Shown: positions 10,955 through 22,794, numbered from the stretch's first letter. The stretch is 64,000 bases of DNA from Thysanoteuthis rhombus (GCA_963457665.1 OY735209.1:62537475-62601474); one strand, 5' to 3'. The notes: generated by a model from the sequence alone, not told the origin. Made by a program: numbers and translations.

Positions 10955-11325
10955 ATGTCTGTTGAAACAATTGAATATATTGTGTGGACAGACATGGAAT
11001 TTTGGCGATATTATATGGTTTGGACATATGACTACGACATAGGCGAGGTAATTGTGAATGAATCCGCCCCTAAATTCGATCAGTTCTCCAGTAGCCTGTT
11101 GCCCACTCCCCGACGAAATTTCATTGGAATTTATTGAGAATCGAAAATATTCGGTGAAGAGACATGAAATGTTTGCGATATTATGTGGTTTGGATATAGC
11201 CACGACGTATGGGAAGTAATTGTACATAGACCGAAAATTTAATCAGTTCTTCTGTAGCCTATTGTCCACCCTTTCAATGAAATCCATTCAGTACTTTCAG
11301 AGATCTTGTGTGGATAGAAGGGAAG
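10955..11325 (+). repeat. Nucleosome-sized dispersed tandem repeat, about two units of about 167 bp
   Basis: Two units share GACATGAAAT, TTTGCGATATTATGTGGTTT, GGAAGTAATTGT, AATTTAATCAGTTCTTCTGT, AGCCTATTGTCCACCC, AATTTCATTGAAATTTATTG and TTTCAGAGAT blocks in that order. The AGACATG words are 169 bases apart. Related short arrays lie at 35.7 kb (minus), 38.9 kb (minus) and 47.7 kb (plus). Open frames over it are not conserved between units, so it is non-coding satellite-like DNA. Confidence 0.65.
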
Positions 11326-11639
11326 ACGCAACGAAATACATGTACCTCACATACTTCGTTGACGGAGGTAAAATATTATCACTACTTCAAGTGTCAATTC
11401 TTTTTTGTTTTATGAGCTCAGTTACGAACTACTTTATCTACACACGGTACTTTGTTCACGATATCAGACTGTTTTTGAACAAAACTTGACACCTTGTGAC
11501 TCGTTAAGTCACCTATTGAGAGAGAATTAGTGAAATCTGATGGGACCAGAATGAACGCATTTGCAAATGAATAGATCAGTCGATAAGGGAAACAATTCAA
11601 TTGTTAGCATTTAGAAGTTATCTCCCTTGACAAATCGCC

Positions 11640-11795
11640 CATGAAAATATGTAGATAAGAATGAGCTAGAGTGCAGACCCAACACTATTATTATTTAGTT
11701 GCAAATCACCCAGATTTTTTTGCATGGTTCAAGTTGGCATATTTTAGGGATACCATAATTCAATACCTTCGGCTACAACGTACTGTTTCGACTAC
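11640..11795 (-). repeat. Dispersed repeat, GTATTGAATTATGGTATCC family
   Basis: On the minus strand it reads GTAGCCGAAGGTATTGAATT, ATGGTATCCCTAA, GGGTGATTTGCAACT, AATAATAATAGTGT and GGGTCTGCACTCTAGCTCAT. The plus strand at 37,018-37,135 has the same words in the same order. Confidence 0.6.
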
Positions 11796-11900
11796 TTAGT
11801 GGTTAAAGATGGACAAAATCAGAATTTCGGTATTACATAGATAAATTTTTGCCTGAATTTCCAAGATGAGGAAACGTTATTATTATTCTCTGATCTACTT

Positions 11901-12622
11901 GGCTAGTATCCTCATCTTGATTATTATAGTTACGACGTTTCGGCCATTGTATTCCCCGACCTCCTTCAAGAGTCGTAGTTGGTAACCGTCTGGGAATTTA
12001 GAACTCAACTCTTTATTCCATCCACGTGGATAGATTATTCCCCATCCGCTGTCCATGCTAGACGCTATCTCGTATCTATTAATCCTGCCTAGTTAATTCG
12101 TCTTTGAGATGTCGTTCGTACGTCTTTTCTTCTGAACCAGAGTAGATTACTCTTTGCATTAACCGTTGTGTGATCAGGAGGTGGAATTTCAGAGCCTTTA
12201 GCTTAATGAATTTTTGTTTTTAGTTAATGGTACCTTTTGTATGTTGATGGACAGTGTATGGATGAGTTGTGAACAGATTAAGATAGACGATAAATAAGAA
12301 TAGAGACAAGAGAGTGTTTTGGTTGAAGAGATGTTTAATACTGTATATTATCAAGTAAGGGAGGTAATTGTCTTTTTAGTGTTAGTATTATTAGTTTCTG
12401 TTAGTAGCAGTGGCAGCTTTACTGGTTAGTAGGAGTAGTAATATGATCATGTAGCAGTACTCACATGGTGTTCATCTCTATTTTAGGCTTACTTAATTGA
12501 ATAAAGGGATCGGTTCGAAATTCCCAGTGGGATAGCAACTCCAACACATACTTGTGAAGAAGGCTGGAAAGTCTAGTAGCCGAAGCTTTGTGACTATAAC
12601 AACCAAGATGAGGATACTATGC
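11901..12622. mobile_element. Foldback element with about 120-bp imperfect inverted ends
   Basis: The left end reads CTAGTATCCTCATCTTGATT, ATTATAGTTACGACGTTTCG and GGAATTT..CTTTATTC. The right end is its imperfect inverse, with AAGAAGGCTGG, AGTAGCCGAAGCTTTGTGAC, TATAACAACCAAGATGAGGA. The outer blocks match the 9.4 kb palindrome (TCCTCATCTTGGTTGTT, ACGTTTCGGC). The interior of about 450 bases is unrelated to that copy and codes for nothing I recognise. Confidence 0.6.
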
Positions 12623-14334
12623 CGAATAAATTAGTGTATTATAATGGGAATTATTTTATTTTACCTTGACAAATTTTTCTCATTGAAGTAGAGAAATGGT
12701 ATACGCGTCCGTATGAAGAACTGTAAATATTTTTGGACTATCCAGAGAAAAGAAATTTAGACTGAAAACTTGAGACAAACGAACGTATTAATACTTTCTA
12801 AGGTATTTTTTTCTATTTCAGTCAGATATTGCAACATGAATTATCGTATGTAAATTACCCGTTATAATTGTGTTGTAGATAATATGTGTAAAATTACAAT
12901 TCTGACAATAAGAGGTACTCGCTTATGGATGTTTATTGCCATTAGTCACATACTTGCACCCAGAATTCACAAAAGACTTGTTCGCTTCATCCAACTGATC
13001 TCTCAGACCGGCTGAACTAAGAATGAGTGAGCTGTTTACAGAAACATCTATTTGTTTTCTCTTCTTATTGTCTGATTTAATTACCAGCAACATTAATGCA
13101 GTTAAGTTTTCGGCTTGCGCAAAAAACGTTTCTAATAGTTTTTTTGTGTGAAAAATGTATGCAATTGTTTGAAAATTTTGTAACATAATTATTGACTTTT
13201 CATTAAATTTTCGTACAGATTGACGAAAATAAAATCTCATAGTAGTTTAAAGACAGAGCAAAACACCAATGGTGAAAACGTAAAATGGTTGTTTATTCAA
13301 GTTTCCTTCTTTAAGAAGTAACTAAGTTCATGGAAATCAGTATATTTTAACACATTGCAATGTATTTTTCAATAGTCAAAAGTATTAGATGAAATGTTTT
13401 CGTTAAAACTATTTTACTAGTTTTCCTTTTCATCTTTATTGTTGCCTTTTATCGCAGCATAAAGGTTTTTAAATCGTATGACTGATAGAGAGAAGAGCTT
13501 GAATCGGAAACAAGAAAAATAGTTTCCGGCTAGACTTAAATTTACACCCCGTATGCTAGGAACATTTTTGACGTGGACATCACCTTTATTGATCGGGTCA
13601 CAGAGACTCAGCGACCAAAATCTACTGTCATATTGTTATTCTGTAGCCAAATTGATAAAGGGGACGTCAATGTCAGACGCAAGTTGTACCCTTTGTAAGC
13701 CAGTGTGAAAGCGACAAGCAAGAGACTACTTCGAAAGAGACGGTGAAATATAGGTGCATAGGAAGGCTCTACTGTGTCTGTGTGTTTGCGATTGCATTAC
13801 TATTACAACTGTTGATGTCTTCGTAATAACAGAAAATAGTTTCACTGAATATAGGCTTCTCTGGTTATTCATGTATGAAACAGGTGTTTCTACTCCCTGA
13901 TTGTTCGAAAATGATTTAAAAAAAACAGAAAATATGAAGATTTGCAGAAAAAAAAACGAAAACAAAAAAAAAAAAAACGAAAAATAAATTTCGTTCGGGG
14001 CATGCATCTTTATTTGTTAGCAATAAATACATTTATTCTGAAATATGTATTTTCATAAATTATCCCTACGTAAATAATCCTGTCCTTTCTGACGGGTACT
14101 GAAGAAATAAAGCTCCTCCCATGGACATTTTTGAAGTTATTGACGTGGACATCATGGTTGTAGACCATTGGACAGCTATAACACTCAGAAGACAGGTACA
14201 ATCAGCAGCATGACAAAAAGAAACATCACTCCTATTTCTACCATCTGTCGACAATTTCTATCGTTCATTTCTAAAGACATGAGTTGTTTCTGGAGAATAA
14301 ACGTTGTAGCCTCACAACGACACACATACACTCA

Positions 14335-14335
<1 letters not shown>
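12623..14335. other. Unassigned stretch with a 105-codon minus frame and one inverted pair
   Basis: The minus frame at 12,923-13,240 (105 codons) has no motif I recognise; its composition looks like AT-rich background. Near 13,570-13,675, TGACGTGGACATCACCTTTA and an inverse GATAAAGGGGACGTCAATGT form arms of about 25 bases. A-rich runs occur at 13,917-13,985. Confidence 0.4.
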
Positions 14336-14337
<2 letters not shown>

Positions 14338-14368
<31 letters not shown>

Positions 14369-14544
14369 TTGAACATATATATATATATATGGTACAAATC
14401 AGGCTAGCAGTATAAAATAATATAATAATATATCAATAATATAAAGCCACTTCTGAAATGTAATGGATTCATTTCATAGAGTGCTCGATACATACAACTT
14501 TTTACTCTTGGAGTGAAGTTGTTTTAGAGTAGAGCTGGAAATTC

Positions 14545-14620
<76 letters not shown>

Positions 14621-14803
14621 CATTTACAGACCATAGATAATTATTTTCTTCAATCTTTCTTCACTCAATTTTTTCTTCTTTGATTCGACTGAACGTAGGC
14701 CAGTGGTTAGTGAGTGTAAGAACTGTCCAAATATTTTTGATCAAGCACTTTTGCTCATTTGCTTAGCTACTTCATACACGCTAGTCTCTCTCTCTCTCTC
14801 TTG

Positions 14804-14840
<37 letters not shown>
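14338..14840. repeat. Cluster of (TA)n tracts with one (CT)n tract
   Basis: (TA)n occurs at about 14,338-14,392, 14,548-14,617 and 14,821-14,840. The last is preceded by (CT)n at about 14,785-14,820. The 150-base spacer regions hold nothing I recognise. Confidence 0.9.
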
Positions 14841-15215
14841 AGCGAAGGTTTCAATCCTACCTCATGGTACTGGATGGGATAATGGATAGTCTATAGCCAC
14901 ACAGAAGAGTTGTAATACATCGAAACAGTTGTCTGTGGATGACACAACATTTAACACTCTCTTATTCAGGGTTGAGCACTCTTTGAGTGAGGTAACTCAT
15001 CCATTATAAGCTTATGCAATGCTCTTCCAAAGGAATAGAGCACTCTGGTGGATAAGGGATTTCTATGTAAATAGATATATCGCTTAAATTCAGCCTTATT
15101 GTTCCGTAGTCCAGAGGTAGGATATCGGCCTGAAGTTCTGAAGTCAAGGTTTCAATTCTGCCTCGCGGTACTGGATGGGATAATGTTTGAAAAGGTAAGT
15201 TCCAACAAAAATCCT
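14841..15215 (+). repeat. tRNA-derived SINE pieces, two in tandem
   Basis: AAGGTTTCAATCCTACCTCA and TGGTACTGGATGGGATAATG (14,845-14,893) recur almost exactly at 15,146-15,187. There they are preceded by GTAGTCCAGAGGTAGGATAT (15,106-15,125), which resembles a tRNA A-box, with AGGTTTCAATTCT in the B-box position. That layout is typical of tRNA-derived SINE heads. The first copy keeps only the B-box side, probably because (TA)n expanded over its head. Confidence 0.55.
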
Positions 15216-16260
15216 ACAACGTTGTTGCCATCGTCCCACCTCGATGGGCTTTGCCAAGTAAACCTTTAGTTTAAATGTTGGGTACGATCGTGCGCAGCCG
15301 CGCCTCTTTTTAAAGCTTCATTGCGCAGGCTTGAATGCTTCCCACGCAACTAATCGTGTACCAAGTCCTACGGCGATGGTAACGGAGCGTAAACGTTGGG
15401 TGTAAGATGGCGATAGAAGCTTAAGTCCCAGCAGGGACAAATGTTCGTTTGATGTTGAATCTGGAGACACGTAGCCAATTTAGGGAGAGCAGTACTTGGA
15501 GAGAGGCCTATAGAGAGTAAAAACATTGTTTCTTCCGTGACCTATTTGAACGGCTACAACCATGGCTGTATAATGAGTCAGGCACATTAAGCCCAGTGCC
15601 TAGGACATACGAAAAATTTGGGGCCTACTAAAAATATATTTCGAATCATTTTGGAAATTTAAATATAAAATGATAAAAATGTACACATTCCGAAACATCA
15701 GTGTGACTCAAATTTTATCGGTCTGCAGCCCCCCTCCAAACGCCTTGATCCTCCCCTAATACAACCCACAGGCATCTTCAAAGCAATCAAATACCAAGGA
15801 AACATCAAGGAACTATTAAGGTTGCCTGATCGAACATGACAAGAACTACGCTGGACGTAGGTTGTATTGATTGATTTCGTGGCTTAAAACAAAACTTGAT
15901 TTGAAGATCTGAGACTCGAACTGACTTTTAAAGGTTTCTCGTCAACAGGACTAGAGTATTAGAAATGTACGATTTACGCATCTTTCATCTAAATTTGTTT
16001 TGATCAAGTTTCAACACTCGTCCCCTTTGTTGTACATTGAAAGTCAGGAGGCAAGGAATCGTCAGTGGTCAGGAAATAAGGCAAGTCTCTCGGATCAAAT
16101 CAGGCTATTCTGATATTAAATAGTTTACCCTTTGTCGTCAAGATATGGCGACAATAATCAAGTAATTTTGCAATTGCATTGTACTTATGAAATATTTCCT
16201 TGTTTATGTTCAATATTTCCTGAATATTAAACTAATTAAAGTATTTTATCAAGTCGTACA
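15216..16260. other. Unassigned, partly GC-richer stretch
   Basis: The segment 15,220-15,500 has more G+C and CpG than its surroundings but no recognisable frame. The rest is AT-rich. I cannot assign it. Confidence 0.35.
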
Positions 16261-16264
16261 ATTT

Positions 16265-16660
16265 ATCAAGTCATCATTTGACCCAGGCCGATCTTGAGAC
16301 ACTAATGTCACAGCCAAACAGTTCGAATGGGATGACATCATGTGCAATGCAACGATCAATCACCTTTTTACCTCTCTCGACCATCGTCAAATGGTGTGTC
16401 TACGCACTGAATCCCTGCCACATAGCGAGGACTGGCCGAATGCCTTACCACAAACTACTGCCGGAGCAGTGACTAGCTTTGCCCTTCGTCTTTGCCAACG
16501 CATTTGCGAACATCGACGCAATCGCCGTGGGACGACTATCGACGAATTAACTCGCCATGCCACCATGACAGAATGACCATTCTTAGCCGGTAAATGGCCA
16601 AATATTGCTCACTGTCTGATAGATATGAGTTTGTACCGATTGCGATCGAGACGACTGGCT
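16265..16660 (+). pseudogene. Possible LINE reverse-transcriptase C-terminal remnant
   Basis: One plus frame (16,340-16,576) reads LPHSEDWPNALP and then LRLCQRICEHRRNRRGTTID, followed by ELTRHATMT. This resembles the region after the reverse transcriptase in some LINE proteins, where SPHSGAWLNALP-type text is followed by a Cys/His cluster ending in ELGRHALSC. The Cys residues expected in the cluster are largely missing. Downstream resemblance switches frame. No reverse transcriptase catalytic motif is present, so the call rests on a short match. Confidence 0.35.
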
Positions 16661-17631
16661 TCATTGGTTAAAAAAACAAAGAAAAGAACGCTTAATTCAT
16701 GACGAACCGCGTGAGATCGCCTGGCTCTTCCCATGTATGTCAATGACAGCCGTCCGTGTTAACACGTTCTCTCTAATGACTTCGGGAACGGTCACAGTTG
16801 TCCGTGAGAGATCGGAAAATGATATATTCTAAAACTGACGTTGTTCCTGCTTTTGCTAATAGGCAGTAAAAAAAAACAAAAAACAAAAACAGTCAATCAT
16901 TTTCGCGAAGATAACATTTGGGAGCCGGACAAATTCATTCAGACGGTTTCTTTCTATGTCATCTCCTAACTTCTTGCATGGCTTTTTATATATTTAAAAA
17001 AAATCATTTTCATTGTTTACTGTTTTTTCATTGTTTTTGAACGTTCAAATGAACATAAATTTATCATGTTTAACGTAACATAAAATTCTATTTCTACCAA
17101 GATACATCACCAGATCTCACTGCTGATGTAAGCGTGACAGACGACAAACGCACATTGCAAATTATCATATGTATGAATATATATGTACAATGAAAATAAA
17201 CTGATAATGATTTTACTATGGTATAGCATTTTACTATACCAATGTACTGTAAATGATATTACCATAGAAACGATTCGTAAATCCGAAAGAAAGTGATAGC
17301 TCGTAGTCAGGAATTATGGTAAGGTTTACAGAGTGACTGAATAGGGCTATTATGATATCGTACTTTCTTTATCACCATTCTTTCTCTATTTGCCTCGATT
17401 TCTTTTCTTCTTCTTTTCTTTCTTTCTTTCTTCCTTTCGGTCATATGCATTCCTAACTTTCTCTTTCTAAATTTCAATAGCTTTTTTTCATCATTCAGTT
17501 CTGTGTTCATTGTTTCCTGACTTTAGAACTGAAAAAGAAAGAACGCTAAACGCCCTTGGAAGATAAAGCTGATTACCATGAGAATAGTGAGTGTGTATAT
17601 AATACTACCTAACAAAAGAAACGGAAAAAGA

Positions 17632-17710
<79 letters not shown>

Positions 17711-18240
17711 TGTTTTATGTTTACCTCTCACCTTACGCGCATTTATACATACATGTGCAAACGTGTTCAATAAGATGTCTTTAGTGAAATATGCGTGTAT
17801 TCAATGATGATAAATCTGTAAATTGTTCAAGGTTCCGGAATAATGATTTCAAAAAGAAATACACGGAGAATGAAAGATGTCAGTTGTAGCATAGTGGATA
17901 AATAAATAGATGATATATAAATAAAACCAAGTTATATCAAAAGCACATACGACTGTCAACGAGAAAATCCGACACATTCCCCAATGAGCTGGGATAGATT
18001 TATTTGAGAGCAAGGAGAGATTTGAAATAACTAATATGAGGGTATCATCTGTTTAAAGAAGCAAGGGAACATAGGACTGACTGCTCTCGTGTGTGTGTGT
18101 GGGGGGGGTAAGGCTCGAAGCCCCCCACCCCGAGAACATTTTGGAAATTTAACAAACGCTAGTGATGCTGGAGGCCACATAGAATGTGTATTTAGATATG
18201 TCCCGGCTAATTTTTTCTAACCAGTGAATTGTTCCAATAT
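16661..18240. repeat. Intergenic stretch with a long (GA)n tract
   Basis: (GA)n spans about 17,632-17,708. TTTC-rich sequence lies at about 17,400-17,440. A G8 run sits at about 18,101-18,108. The remaining sequence has no recognisable gene. The Glu/Arg-rich plus frame over 17,578-17,784 is a product of the microsatellite. Confidence 0.6.
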
Positions 18241-18255
18241 AGAATTTTGTACATG

Positions 18256-18385
18256 GAAGACGTGTCGGTGACCAAACGGTTACAGCGAGGAAAATTTACT
18301 AGGCGAATTGAGTTCAAATTCCAATCGAGACTGAGACTGGCACTATGTTCCTTAGAAAACACATAAATCCGACTCCTCCCTCCCC
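18256..18385 (+). repeat. tRNA-derived SINE (possible)
   Basis: GTGTCGGTGACCAAACGG is followed, about 45 bases on, by GAGTTCAAATTCCAATCGAG, a B-box-like GTTCAAATTCC, then GGCACTATGTTCCTTAG, a tail seen in tRNA-derived SINEs of molluscs and other invertebrates. There is no coding capacity. The ends are not defined. Confidence 0.45.
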
Positions 18386-18671
18386 AGTTATATCACCTCG
18401 GTTGCTTGTCACCCTTAAGTCTATTTTCACAAGTCGCTAAAACCTTAAATGACTCCGAAGCCCGAGCAGGAACGGCACTTTCCGTGGCCAGCGCAAGGCC
18501 ACTTACTTTCTTGATAGTCATAGTTTTTGAGGGATCCCCATCAGAAAAAAGTAAGGGAATGCTGTTTTCTTGCCTTCCCATATTACAGCATTACACAAGT
18601 CCGGAAGAAATAGCTGATTATAATTAATTTCAGTGTTGCTGTGAATGTTTGATTCAACTAGCATAAAACAG

Positions 18672-18823
18672 TTGGCCAACGACTATTGAGTGTAATACTA
18701 TTGAGCGGCGATAGCTGAGCGGGGACAACACATTTTTTACATTTTTTCATTTTCGACATCATCATTGTGTGATTGAAAATGCCCTCCGCTCAATCGCGCC
18801 CCTTCAGTAGTCGCCGGTCAATT
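18672..18823. mobile_element. Small foldback element
   Basis: The left arm (TTGGCCAACGACTATTGAG, then CTATTGAGCGGCGAT, about 18,672-18,732) and right arm (inverse TTGACCGGCGACTACTGAAG, GCGCGATTGAGCGGAGGGCA, about 18,778-18,823) pair imperfectly around an AT-rich loop. Shared words are CGACTAYTGA and ATTGAGCGG. It is probably a MITE; no transposase is nearby. Confidence 0.5.
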
Positions 18824-19580
18824 GTTGCTCCAAGTATAAAATGAGGAAGATGTAGTCACCTCTACACCAATTCATCTGAGGGATAAATGTCTTCTGTTGA
18901 TGAAAGTTTCACGATGACGAGGAAGAGGCCCAGCGACATGAACAATAGCCATTTGGGACAGAGATTCGCTATTTTTGAGGAATCGAATCAGATCTGATTT
19001 GTAAATTAGTGTCGTAACTTGCTTCACGGTATAATTCTTTCATGATTTATTCATTTCAGCCAGTGACAATGACTGAAAATGTATGATGGGAAGAAATTTG
19101 TAAATCTAGAACTGAAATATATTCCTTAGGAATGTGAATTTGTTATGCGATTAGGAGCTCATGATATAAGTTGATAAATAAAATAAACCATATGTAAACA
19201 CATAAACATACGCGCGCGCATGCACACACAAATTACGGAATCATATACTTTACACACATTTTTTCAGCCGAATGGCACGGATGTTGATGGAAAAAAACGC
19301 GTTTTGGACTTCGTATTGTTCATACAGATGGGAGAGTAGGAGGGAGAATGACTGTTTATTTATCGGTTGCTGATTAGAGTGGGGGACTTCGTATTCTCCA
19401 TAGAGAGGAAGGTAGAGTTAGGGGGTGAATGACTTTTTAACTGCTGCTAATGATATACATCAGTACGTCGATGTGGGACGGACAAGAGAGAAGCCGTTGG
19501 GTCGTAGGTTTGACAAGAGTTTCCTTCTCCTGGCAGATGCCTGCGGTAGCTGTGGGGGTCCGTGGGAGTTATCCGACGTC
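18824..19580. other. Nothing recognised
   Basis: There is a short ACGCGCGCGCATGCACACAC run near 19,210. I see no recognisable gene or repeat end. Confidence 0.4.
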
Positions 19581-19582
19581 AT

Positions 19583-19955
19583 CAGCTCCGCATGTGACTG
19601 ACGGGATCTAACCAAGAGACAGACCCGAAGACTGAGAAGCATGCAACGTGCGCATGAGAGAATCATGCTCAAGCTCACATGGAGAGATCACAAGACAGCT
19701 CGGTATATCAGGAAGGAAACATTAGTCCGAGACATCATAGACTCTACTGGAAAACTTGAATGATAATGGGCTGGCCATGTCACAAGAATGGCACACAACC
19801 AATGGACATTACGGCTCACAACATGGATCCCAAGAGATCACATGGGCAACCAAGGCCGGCAAACTACAAGATGGAGAGACGAACTAGACAAATTCAGAAA
19901 GTAGTTAAGACATGGGTAGCTAAACCACAGGACACTTCGTGGAGCAGATGACCGA
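19583..19955 (+). pseudogene. RTE-clade LINE, 3' end of the reverse-transcriptase ORF
   Basis: Translation gives LRSMQRAHERIMLKLTWRDH, KTARYIRKE, VRDIIDS, then WAGHVTRMAHNQWTLRLTT and a TRWRDELDKFRK block. This is the conserved C-terminus that follows the reverse transcriptase in RTE elements (compare 28.0 and 58.5 kb). Two consecutive in-frame stops replace the Lys/Trp-Gln run before WAGHV, and the last 30 codons are scrambled, so the copy is dead. The catalytic domain is absent (5' truncation). There is no (ATG)n tail; the copy fades into AT-rich sequence near 19,955. Confidence 0.8.
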
Positions 19956-20247
19956 GCAATTATAATAATTCTCCTATGGTGAATAGAATATTATTCATTG
20001 GTTTTTTATGGTAAAATATGTGTCCATACATCTCTATGAGACACTAATCAGTCGGTGTGTCGGCTTGTCCCGGTTTTGTTATACAAAAGAAATGCGATTG
20101 AAGGAAGAGGTGTGATATAATTAAAAGATATAGAGCCATTGAAAGGTGTGACATCATTAAAAGGTGTAACATTTACTCCGATCAATTTTTTATCACCTGC
20201 CAACGAAGTCATTATAGAATATCCAAGGTCTGCATAAAAGTCCAAAA

Positions 20248-20317
<70 letters not shown>

Positions 20318-20330
20318 ATTGTCGGTTATA

Positions 20331-20368
<38 letters not shown>

Positions 20369-20990
20369 TGTGCACGTGTGTGTACGTGTGATCATGCGTG
20401 CTTATGTATTACTTTTCAATATTTATTCAAGAAATGAAGAAAATAAAACGTGACAGTAGGTCATTTGCCCATCTTTACGTATTGAACTCTTACATTGTTT
20501 GTATTTTCATATTCGGAAAGTTTTGAATACAAACGAGAAAAGGCAGAATAACGTAATGTTTTTGATATTCCATAAGTACAATACAATGCAATATTACTCG
20601 AATATTCCCGTCATTTTTTGATCGCATGGATAAACTAGTTTAAAATGGAAATCTAATCATTATAATTAGTTATTAGTTATTTTGTGTATTGATGGGGCAC
20701 TTCTACACGACAGTAAAAAGGCCGAACGTCCCCACAATTCTCTTCTTCTTCTTGTCTAATTAGTGATGAAAATAGCTTAGCCGGTGCAATCGATACATCA
20801 TATATACCATTAGTCAAAATCGAAACTACTTCACAAATCCAAGGACGAACAATACTTGGTAGTGTCCGTTCGTGACAAGTCGTCAATCTCAACAGATTTG
20901 TTTTTCTTCGGCAGACACTCGCATTAAAACAAATTAGAGCTCATTGATAAAAATAACGACCACGGCAATGATATCTAAAATCTCGTTGTT
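19956..20990. repeat. Intergenic stretch with (TA)n and (TG)n tracts
   Basis: (TA)n lies at about 20,252-20,312 and (TG)n at about 20,333-20,395. A short direct repeat AAAGGTGTRACATCATTAAA occurs near 20,140-20,170. The minus frame 20,677-20,892 (71 codons) is unrecognised. Confidence 0.7.
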
Positions 20991-21000
20991 TGGACCTCAA

Positions 21001-21153
21001 TCACTTGTCCCAGCATCACGTCCAATTTTCCTCTTTGGGATCGCAATCAGCTGCCTCGTCGTGTCTCCTTTAATCTCGTCCATGGTCTGAAATATCCTTG
21101 CGAAAAGCAAAAAACTGCAGGGATTCAAATCTGGACTGTAGGTGATGGGGCCG
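21001..21153 (-). pseudogene. Mariner-type transposase, C-terminal fragment
   Basis: The minus frame reads GPITYSPDLNPCSFLLFARI and then FQTMDEIKGDTTRQLIAIPK, ending at a TGA at 21,003. The YSPDLNPC-F-LF block is the signature around the third catalytic aspartate of mariner/Tc1 DDE transposases, and the DEIK..TRQL-AIPK stretch matches what follows it in mariner proteins. The fragment is about 50 codons against a usual length near 345, so it is a remnant. Upstream (to about 21,240) the similarity fades. Confidence 0.75.
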
Positions 21154-21239
21154 ACAAACTTTGATGATAAAACCTTTTGAGAAAAATCCTGTCATGAAGA
21201 CTCGCCCGTTCATTTTGAATGCAGCGGTCAGACAGTACA

Positions 21240-21455
21240 AGAAGCTCACTCACTCACTCACTCACTCACTGCCAACTGAGTAACCCACTGGTGCTTGTCT
21301 GTTTACGTATGTGGAGTAAGGTCCTCTCTAATTGGTTGCTAAATTATGCAGCAGAACAGGTTCTGGAGATATTTGAAATGGCTGAATACTTTCCAAAAAG
21401 ACCTCATGTATCAGGTCTCAGTCAATAAAATCGTCAGATGTTTCTCTAGGTATTA

Positions 21456-21525
<70 letters not shown>
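21240..21525. repeat. (CTCA)n and (TA)n microsatellites
   Basis: A short (CTCA)n run lies at about 21,246-21,269 and a pure (TA)n tract at about 21,455-21,523. Confidence 0.9.
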
Positions 21526-21526
<1 letters not shown>

Positions 21527-22210
21527 GACAGCCAAATTCTGATGCTAGGGAGAAAAATGAAACAAAATTGCAGTCGTATTTTAGCTTTGACTGTGTACTC
21601 AGTATACGAATAGCGACGTTTTATCTTTCTCATTATGGCCACTGACCCAACCAATACTCAAACACTCACTCGTTTATTTTTTTGGTCATTCAGTGCACTA
21701 ACAAAGTAAATATTTCTGGTGGTTAAGCTGGCTGTTATTGCGTAATTCTAATCCGGGTTGACAAAATATTTGGTGCATCTCATGTCAATTGTGAGATCGT
21801 CATAAGTATCGATGAGTTCCGAGCAATATTAATTAACAGTGCGACAGTTAAGGCAGCTTATCAAATAATGACATTGGTTTATTAATCAAACCGAAGGAAC
21901 ATTCTACAAGATCATCGATCCGCAGTTAACTATCAATTTTGATTCTTATTCGGGAATAATACTTACCGAACGCCGGAATAGAAAATAATTTCCGATAGCA
22001 GTAGCATCCATACTCTTGCCACGAAATATATCTAATGAAGCATATGTGACGTCAGTTGTGTGGATTTCGCCAGTTTGTGACGTCATAAACTAAAAAAAGT
22101 ACTTTTAGTACATCATTCTTATATCTTGGGCTACTATTGACAGAGGATGGCGTAAATGAAGTCTTATGCCGTATATCGATAGATCAGGGATTTTCCAAGA
22201 TTAATAAATG
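21526..22210. other. Intergenic stretch with two CRE palindromes
   Basis: There is no gene. Two exact TGACGTCA octamers (22,047-22,054 and 22,078-22,085) stand 31 bases apart, each preceded by TG. Confidence 0.5.
22047..22085. promoter_or_regulatory. Paired TGACGTCA (CRE-like) sites
   Basis: TGACGTCA is the full palindromic site bound by CREB/ATF bZIP factors in animals. Two copies lie three helical turns apart. There is no gene or promoter nearby to regulate, and the octamer can occur by chance, so function is only a possibility. Confidence 0.3.
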
Positions 22211-22214
22211 AGAA

Positions 22215-22665
22215 CATCAACTTTAAAACAAGAAAAAGAATTTTAAAATGCTATGTATTGAGTCACTCGTATTATGGAGCTGAAACATGTCATGACAAGA
22301 CTTGAAAAACGCATCGAAACATTTGAGAGATGTAATGGCGTATTGGAACTCTTTGGTTAAGGAGGTAGGAAGCTTGGTTTGCTCGAAAGTTTTCACGGTT
22401 TTTCACGAATTACATCGATTTGCTCGAACTTTGACAAGAGTTGTCCCACTCACTGGTCCGTGGCTCGTACGCCGATGAAGATATGGTCATACAGAAAAAT
22501 GTTAAAACTGTTATAAACCAAGGAAACAACTATAGATAAAATGCTTCGAATAATGAATGAGAAGGGAAAACTGATCGCAAAGGAATGAAAACCAAGATAT
22601 TTTGGATACCTAATTAGGCTAAACGGTAATTGTTCGGGATAGGTAAGTAAGATTAAACATCACAC
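22215..22665 (+). pseudogene. Possible second LINE remnant (GAET motif)
   Basis: SHSYYGAETCH (from about 22,260) resembles the LLYGAETW motif downstream of the LINE reverse transcriptase. Further on, GKLIAKE and RYFGYLIRLNG (about 22,560-22,630) resemble the KRKAAYLGHVMRND block of another RTE-like family. The pieces are in different frames with unrelated sequence between them, so the copy would be old. Assignment is tentative. Confidence 0.3.
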
Positions 22666-22794
22666 CGTTATGTTGCAGGAATGGGGGGGGGGGTAATCGA
22701 GATAAACACCATGGCTAGTCCGAATGGCTGGAGGTTGCTAGATTTTTACCGTTGATCAAATAACGTTAATTTCGATCTAAAGATACTTTACTTT

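Noticed and set aside
17578-17784. Glu/Arg-rich frame
   Set aside because: Product of the (GA)n microsatellite.
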